From NCBI GenBank assembly GCA_024704765.1, contig JAKMXF010000004.1, positions 1 to 64,000 on the forward strand: a stretch of 64,000 nt of DNA, in the 5' to 3' direction. The position numbers and the translations under genes are program-made. The notes below the pieces were generated by a model. The model was given only the letters and a program-made list of their open reading frames with translations, had not been told where the DNA came from and ran no database searches. Shown here piece by piece: positions 57,167 through 64,000 of the stretch (its first letter is position 1; the number at the start of each line of letters is the position of its first letter). The stretch comes from Oopsacas minuta (Eukaryota > Porifera > Hexactinellida > Lyssacinosida > Leucopsacidae).

Positions 57167-57766
57167 TGTTGCAGTGTAATGCGAGTTTGGTGTGATTGCA
57201 ATCACACCAACCTATTGGTGTAAGTGCGAGCTTGGAATAGAATCAATATAAGTATATTGCATATTCATTGTTTTCCGTAGCTCATTTTATGTAATGAAAG
57301 TCATTGTAGATGACATCATTGATATGCCTAGTTTGATGTTTATCAAACACAGTTTACGCACATCTAGATGATTATTTCCCCATTTCTAATTTTGATACAT
57401 AGAAGATTTTTTGATATATCCAAGTAGAAATACTCAATTCAGCGAATAATTTTTTGGGAAATAATTATATTTTGAAGATTTAATGATGTTGAACCGAGGG
57501 GCTCAATCTAGAGAAGAATCATCCTTAACTTCAATTGAATCACTTTAGAGTTTTTGTAGTTCCATTATGCATAGTAATGTGCGTAGGGTGAGTGTTTGTA
57601 CATTGTTAGTACCTTAGCCTAATTATCCTAAATTAGGATTACTCATATTCCATATAGCAGAGATCAGTAATTAAAATTTACCCAATATTTATCCTATTCG
57701 AAGCTCGCACTACCCGAATAGGTTGGCGTGATTGCAATCACACCAACTCGCATTTACACTGCAACA
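57167..57766. mobile_element. 600-bp TIR element (MITE) with internal palindromes
   Basis: Terminal inverted repeats of about 80 bp starting TGTTGCAGTGTAA. Each contains the palindrome GGTGTGATTGCAATCACACC (left exact; right with one change), followed by AACCTATT and GTGCGAGCTT in mirrored order. Interior is AT-rich and non-coding. A target duplication could not be fixed (2-3 bp at most). Confidence 0.85.
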
Positions 57767-59296
57767 TTTACATATATATATATAGAACTTGAATTGCGTT
57801 ATATTCATGACTGTAATTAATAAATTTGCTTAACCACGAAGACATAAAAACCTTCAATCTCAAAATACTACAACCTTCGTTTATGTTCGTAACTATGCTA
57901 CGAAGTAAACTACTGACAGTTGTGTCCACATATCCAAGACTCCATCTCCATTGACATAGGGAATGGATCTCCTCCCCTGTTCGCTTGCATTCTGTAATTA
58001 ATTAATGCTCATACAACAGTACCTAATGGACATGCGATTGTACTTTTTAATATATATAATGTTTATGATAAGTCAATTCATAACAAGCGACCCTGATTTT
58101 TGTTTGTAGATGATTCTATTATAATTTGAACATAAACTCTCACTTATTTACTTCTTAACTACTTATATTGGCTAACTTTCGGCCAAGAAATACAGCCTTG
58201 AAAATATGTTCATTACATCACAATGGCCTAGAACCACATCGAAAGTCCTGCAGGCACTTTAAGAAGAAAATGTTACGTATCGTTGCAAACCCTCTAGCCA
58301 CTGCCTAAATTGAATTAAATTTTTGATAATCACCTTAAACATATAGTCAGTTTTCCCGATAATTCACGGGTTCGAGGGATCTGGTACACAAGCGCTTACG
58401 AGTAGGCGAGGCCAGTGTGGCCAGGGTCCCATCGCTTTACAGGAGATGAGTATTGGGGGACTTCCTTTTGTTAGTGGTCGTAAATTAGTGATTGTATGTG
58501 CTGAATCACCAAGTTATTGCAAATACCTATATTTAAGTAACTGAGGTGTCATGCTATCAAAGGTTTCTTAGGGACATCCGTATGCTAGTGTTAACATAGC
58601 GATCTATAGTTTTGCCCCGCCACTCAAACTTTGCTTCCTATGCCCTTAGTACAGGAAATAATATAGGGTCCATTTATTTTTAGATATACTTAGTCCCAAA
58701 TGTCCTTTAAATTCCTGTGGAGGCACTCAAAATGAGAAAATTCTGAGGTTTAGGTCAAGATTAGGGAGGGTACTTCATATAACTATGGGACATCTCGGAA
58801 TAGTATATGATAATTCCTGTTCTTGACCACGAACAAGGAGACAAACAAACGAATAAACACTAATTGTAATGTAGTAACAAATATACTATAGATATATATT
58901 AAGTGATGAAAAGGCCCATATTTTCAAGGACGTATTTTAGTGACTAAAATTGACAATAATGGTGGTAAAGAACGGGATACACAAGGTAAGAAAACCGAAT
59001 ACTATAGATTCTCTGAACCGTGCGAATGAGCTGAAAATGACCTGTAATGTCCATCCTTGGTTGCTATATATAAGTCCCAGCAACTTGAGTTGGTAGACAT
59101 CAACAGGCAACCTAGGTTGCTATTTAAACAAGCCCTTTTAGTATTTTTATCTGTATTTACAAGCTATTCGACGTTTTATAATTCACAATATATATTCGGT
59201 TTTTTATTGCACCAAAATGAGTAAGAAATTCTTTCGCTGATTTTGGTGCCATACCTATATTGCGGTCTGTACAGCTATAGAATATGAAAAATTGCC
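57767..59296. other. no gene recognised
   Basis: AT-rich. A GC-richer patch near 58370-58440 was checked for a tRNA and rejected. Nothing else. Confidence 0.4.
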
Positions 59297-59366
59297 CTCG
59301 AAATTCAACAGGTTGCGGAAATTTGACGCTCATGCGTTAAATCTTCGCAACCTATTGAATTTCGAG
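59297..59366. repeat. 70-nt near-perfect hairpin
   Basis: Arms 59297-59329 and 59334-59366 (CTCGAAATTCAACAGGTTGC ... and complement) with loop TCAT. By hand count 29 Watson-Crick pairs, 2 G-T pairs and 2 mismatches in 33 positions; pairing stops at both outer ends. Could be a small-RNA precursor, though the loop is short for one, or a foldback insertion. Confidence 0.85.
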
Positions 59367-60301
59367 CCAACATTTAACTTTTACTTGATCCATTATTGCA
59401 AACATGCAAAACCTCTAAAATCTTGGATTATTCAATTGATTTCGCAATTCATGCGTAAATTTGTGTGTCAACCAAAGGGAGTAATTCTTCGTTCAGTATT
59501 TGGATACACTAGCATAGAATTATGATGGCATGAATCGTATGGCAATCCTTATATTTTTGTATTTGCTCCTATGGACTGAGTAAAATTATTGGTAGGGCAA
59601 TAGCCTCAACAACCCTGCCGGTGAATACGGTCATGGGATACATCTTAATGCGTTCAAACGTTTCGGAATTCCTATTAGAACACAATTTAAGTATGTGTAT
59701 AAGGTAACCATTACAAAAGGCTTCTCTGAAAACGACAACCTCGAAGGTAAGGCAATTAAATCAACTGAGATTTTCAATGCAAAATTAGAATATCGTAGAA
59801 TGACAGCAGCGTATGTATGACCAAGGTCATTATTGTGTCGCTACAATTTCAGAAACAATTTGTATGTCTGCACGACGTAAATACCCATGTAGTCTCTCGT
59901 GACTTTAAACAAACCATACACATGTTTGTAGTCGTTATTTCATCTGCCAATGTATTTACATAGGAATCATCATTGTCATCTGAACTGGAGTCACTTTCAT
60001 TTGTTTCTGTAAAAGAACCAACTGTATGATTGATTCCCTTAACACATACTCATGCAATAACTTTACCTTCAACTAGATATCCTTCATATTTCTGTTGCCG
60101 CTGTTCGTTTTGCATATTTTCTTCTTTCTTCCCCTTCTAAGTCGTAAATCTTCTTTAATCTTGCGATTTCGTTGTCTGTGTCCGATAGAATTTCATTCAA
60201 TGTATATTGAAAATTTCATATTCTTGGCTTGCTACATTTTATCAAGGACTTTAGTCTTCTGTTATAATTTTTGCTTCATTATTTGTTGTCATTTTCTTGT
60301 G
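59367..60301. other. no gene recognised
   Basis: Only short ORFs; a hydrophobic one at 60095-60313 is T-rich and probably chance. Confidence 0.4.
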
Positions 60302-60571
60302 CTAAACTGCTAATTCTTCAGGTGGAATTTGATTTAACCAGCTCCTCTGAACATATTGTTTGAGCTTCTTCACACTATCCATTTGATTCTCTTCGCGGTT
60401 AAGATTTGGCGTATTAATTTGATCGTATGTAGACTGTCTTTCATATGTAGGTAAGGACGGTAGAGCCATAATACAGCGTATGTAATTTTGAAATGCACCA
60501 TTATTTGTATATGTTGTTACAAGATTTACTTTCTGAATCTTCTTCAACTTCTCTCTGTATAATGGAATCAA
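60302..60571 (-). CDS. unrecognised ORF, possible C-terminal exon
   Basis: 89 codons on the minus strand (IPLYREKLKKIQKVNLVTTY, NYIRCIMALPSLPTYERQST, KKLKQYVQRSWLNQIPPEEL, stop). Charged, helix-prone and protein-like. The frame stays open for some codons upstream of the ATG (VQWDQVTRLL), which suggests a longer original reading frame. It may be the C-terminus of a transposase, but I cannot name the family. Confidence 0.3.
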   Translation of the reverse strand: MIPLYREKLKKIQKVNLVTTYTNNGAFQNYIRCIMALPSLPTYERQSTYDQINTPNLNREENQMDSVKKLKQYVQRSWLNQIPPEELAV

Positions 60572-61234
60572 CAGCCTTGTAACTTGGTCCCATTGAACAG
60601 CGTTCTATGCCCATTACGTGCTGCCTGTTCCCAGCCCAACATACATACACCTATTACGATACCATATACTAGATAGAAATAGGATAGGAATCCGCTTGGC
60701 TGTCCTCCCATCCAGGCTGTCGTACCGAAGGAAATGAATTTACTAGCACTACGCTGGTCACTGGATAATTATATATAACAATAAAGTTATAGGTTTGTGA
60801 GGTGATCGTAGCATTTACAACTCTGTATAGCTTCCTGAACATTGCTATTTGATGTTAAAATGTGGTGTAATTTGTGAATTTTCGAGTGAACTGCTTGATA
60901 TAATTCTTCAGGTTTACAGTCAGAGGACAATCTATAGAGCGAGTACACGTTGATCAATAAAGAGCGTCCAAAGGTACAGTGGAAACGATACCGTCAAAAC
61001 ATGTTCCTTGTATGTCAAGCATAATGGGGGTAATTTCATCAGAAAAAAGACAAATCCACCGTCTTGACCTCAAAAGCAGAACTTTGAAATGCATTCCGAA
61101 TATTGTTCCTGGTAACTGTATATTAAGTTCGGACGTTCAAGCTTCCTTATACAGCAATACATTGGAGATTTTCAACTGGGAAATGAAACTTTTCTGTGTG
61201 CTGGATCTCTTCTTGTTACATCAATGACAATTTA
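60572..61234. other. no gene recognised
   Basis: No motif in the ORF at 60979-61227; otherwise featureless. Confidence 0.4.
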
Positions 61235-61382
61235 ACAATTTCTAGCAGTTGACAACTTAACCTATTCTAACAAAAGATAACATCACAAATTCTAACAAAT
61301 GACGATGGGAACACATAATCTTCGAACAGTTGACAACATGGAAAATTCTAACAATAGACGACATCCCAAATTCTAGCAAATG
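61235..61382. repeat. degenerate minisatellite, about six units of 25 bp
   Basis: Units built on AATTCTAACAAATGACGACA with substitutions and small indels (for example TTTCTAGCAGTTGACAAC, ATTCTAACAAAAGATAAC, CTTCGAACAGTTGACAAC). Confidence 0.7.
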
Positions 61383-61818
61383 CAGCGCTCCCTGAAAAAT
61401 ATATTATTTATCAGTATATTTAACAATAAAAGTATATAATATCATATTTCGAATTTCTGACTGTCTGGTAAGGAACAATCGAATTTATGGACTCCACAAG
61501 TTTTTCATATAGTGGACATATATTTCCCGAGTACCTATTTTGTATTCAGCAGTGCTCGACACATGTGGTGGTTTCGTGGCCACCATGATATTGGTCTTAG
61601 CCAGTAAAATTTCACTGAATAATCTTATCTGAGATACGCTGTGACTTAGTAAGCCACTAGCAAATTTTTTATATTTCGAGCATTGGTATTCAACCCTCTC
61701 ACTCTTTAGTGTCTAACCAAAACATATAAAGATAGTAATAATATAATACATACAATCGAAAGCGGTTTTTTCTAATTCAGGGTAATTCAAACTAATAGTT
61801 TTTTTCTGCATAAATATA

Positions 61819-62729
61819 CAACCAAGGGACAAAAGTATTCGACCACATAAATATATTGTCATAAATTGTATACTTTTTCCCGCTCCTATATATTGTATAG
61901 TCTATATTCGTAGCTGCTATCTAGTAATTTGCATAGAATAACATATGTTTTTCAAGAATTTCAAAAAAATGTCGATTTACACTTTTTGAAGGTGTTAATT
62001 ATTAATGATTATTAGATAATTATTGATAGTCAAAATATGTGGTAATTCAAAGCCTATTAAGAATCTATAATTTCTGACTTGATATTTGAATTCTACGTAG
62101 GCGAGTTACTCCAGATTGAAATTTCCAATCGGATTGAACAACTTTTACCAAAGTTATAGAGGAATTTCAATTTGTCCCACTTGTGCCACTATTTTCAAAA
62201 AGTGGCACAGGTGGCAGGAAAAAGCGCCACTACAAGGAAATCAACTAGGGTTAGGAGGAATAAGTCAAAGTAATATTTTCGAATGATATGACTATGCTAA
62301 CCCTTGAGTTACAAAATAACCTCTTGGTAGCGGCCACTTGTGCCACCTTGGGAAAAAGGTGGCACAATTGACACAAATTGAAATTCTTCTATAACTTTGG
62401 TAAAAGTTGTTCAATCCGACTGGAAATTTCAATCTGGGGTAACTCGCCTACATAGAATTCAAATATCAAGTCAGAAATTATAGATTCTTAATAGGCTTTG
62501 AATTACCACATATTTTGACTATCAATAATTATCTAATAATTATTAATAATTAACACCTTCAAAAAGTGTAATCGAATTTTTTTTTGAAATTCTTGAAAAA
62601 TATATGTTATTCTATGCAAATTACTAGATAGCAGCTACGAATATAGACTACACAATATATAGGAGCGGGAAAAAGTATACAATTTATGACAATATATTTA
62701 TGTGGTCGAATACTTTTGTCCCTTGACTG
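61819..62729 (-). mobile_element. foldback element, copy 3, opposite orientation
   Basis: 911 bp, TA-flanked, ends C(A)(A/G)(C/T)CAAGGGACAAAAG and CTTTTGTCCCTTGACTG. The arms match copies 1 and 2, but the asymmetric centre (around 62190-62370) is their reverse complement, so the element is inserted in the other direction. Confidence 0.9.
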
Positions 62730-62731
62730 TA

Positions 62732-63654
62732 TATCTGATGTGTAAATAGTTTACTTATTTTAACTTTTATCGGTTGATACTAACAATTTGATTTTTCTAA
62801 CCATATTCTGCTGCAAAGGAATGGTTAGAAAGGACCGGTTTCGACTGCACACATGATTGACATAAATAAACCGACGGACAGACATGGTATATTTAAGACT
62901 TGGGTTTGCTTATTAGTGAGTATGATTACGATTATGATAATGATTACAAAATCATAATCAGCCCCAAGCCTGATGCTAAGACCTTTGCTCATCGCATATC
63001 CCTATGGATTTCAGGCGAAACTACAATAACTCCATTATGAAATAACCATAGGTCTGTCCTTGTTTCTATATAGTACTTGTAACAAGCCATATAACGTGTG
63101 AGGATAGTCTCAAAATTTCAAGATCGACAGCGGTAGTTGTATTAATGATGGACAATAAAGTCTATTAGTCCAATGCAAGAGATAGCAGAGCGGTACTGTG
63201 CTTGTAAGGCAATGTGTTTGGTTTGTCGCATGACTATAATCAAACTACCGAATTGGAATTGACTGGGTACACAAAGCGACATGCCAAATAATATAAACTC
63301 TGAAAATTATGTATTTGTGCTTTGCACCCGAATTCAATGTAGTTTGCATGCAATATTTATCTACCTCATTATATGTTGTTGGATTGCAAGTCCAATGAAG
63401 CCTTTTGAAAGTTCATTCAGAAAATCGTAACATATAGATCAATCTAAATAAAGAAATGCCGATTGGAAAAGTGTAGTAGAGAATACTATGGAAGGAAAAT
63501 TAGAAATAAATCTAAGATAGTGTTTATGAGAAAGAGAATAGACAACAACTGGAATAGGGGAGGTATAAAAATATGAAAATATGTAGCAAATGGTACTATT
63601 GAGAGAGAATAGACATCGATCTGCATGTTTACAGGAATATAAAGGCATTGGATT

Positions 63655-63655
<1 letters not shown>
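62732..63655. other. no gene; hAT-end-like patch
   Basis: GATTACGATTATGATAATG at about 62940 with AATCAGCCCCAAGCCTG after it resembles the TAATCATAAT-rich end near 500-640 (AATCAACCCCAGGTCTG). Probably a solo end of the same hAT family. Nothing else. Confidence 0.35.

Positions 63656-63697
<42 letters not shown>
63656..63697. repeat. (CA)n microsatellite
   Basis: About 21 uninterrupted CA dinucleotides. Confidence 0.98.
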
Positions 63698-63698
<1 letters not shown>

Positions 63699-64000
63699 CA
63701 ATTGTGTATGAACAATCTGACAGGTTATTCAAGTGCAATTTACATCATGTACTGCCAAAAAAAACAATCCAGATAGCTTTCTTAAAGTTCACGGATAAAA
63801 TAATATTTCAGTGCTTCTGTGAACTTCTTGAGAGCTTTCTAAAACCTTCTTTTCGGTACATTTTGTACTTTGCACTTGAATGACCGTGCTACTCGCATAG
63901 GACGCCAACAATTAAATAATAATTGTAATAGTAAAGCTGAATCATCTTTAGTCTCTTTTCTTAACCTTTTTGCACTATTTCCCACTTCGTAATACCCAAT
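63698..64000. other. no gene recognised
   Basis: AT-rich window end; nothing supported. Confidence 0.45.

Noticed and set aside
58370-58445. Possible tRNA because of GGGTTCGAGGG
   Set aside because: No acceptor stem or cloverleaf could be drawn around it.
63439-63738. ORFs rich in Cys-Val or Thr-His
   Set aside because: Translations of the CA microsatellite.

Overview
This is eukaryotic nuclear DNA, AT-rich and gene-poor, and most of what can be read in it is DNA transposons and their remains. The element mix (Tc1/mariner DD34E, DD37D, DD37E and DD41D types, several hAT lineages, PIF/Harbinger, Tigger, a Ginger-like integrase element) and two decayed copies of multi-copy ORF families I know from arthropods point to an arthropod. 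A parasitic copepod such as a sea louse would fit, but that is inference from the element mix only. No reverse transcriptase, rRNA, tRNA or CRISPR was seen.

Layout. 1-5 kb: end of a hAT transposase, two decayed arthropod ORF fragments, a truncated mariner, and what looks like the last two exons and poly(A) signal of a host gene (5044-5336). 5.7-8.4 kb: first of three copies of a 0.91 kb foldback element, then a dead DD37D mariner. 9.3-10.6 kb: the best host gene, an intronless 442-residue AMPK gamma-like protein with four CBS motifs that has lost most family nucleotide-binding residues. 11-16.5 kb: small inverted-repeat elements, a Tigger pseudogene, an unrecognised pseudogene and a hAT fragment. 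16.6-19 kb: a PIF/Harbinger element with a decayed transposase and a convergent Myb/SANT-like second ORF, next to a large (GTT)n/(AAC)n hairpin. 19.45-23.5 kb: three Tc1/mariner elements nested inside each other, the innermost with an intact transposase. 25.5-29.4 kb: a GTF2IRD2-type hAT and a complete-ended mariner.

29.4-39 kb is mostly unassigned; it holds an 18-base match to the Nextera/Tn5 mosaic end (probably an assembly remnant), a perfect 20-bp hairpin and a 130-residue orphan ORF. 39-50 kb: three hAT elements with recognisable ends and target duplications, one containing a second DD37D mariner. 50.6-53.6 kb: a Ginger-like (KRBA2-type) integrase transposon with three readable introns and long palindromic terminal arrays. 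The second foldback copy abuts it. 54.5-64 kb: MITE-like elements, a 70-nt near-perfect hairpin, a degenerate minisatellite, the third foldback copy and a CA microsatellite.

The window shows successive layers of cut-and-paste transposition with few host exons between. Several reading-frame breaks are one-base losses in short A runs, and two single Ns sit exactly where repeat sequence starts, so some of the breaks may be assembly errors.
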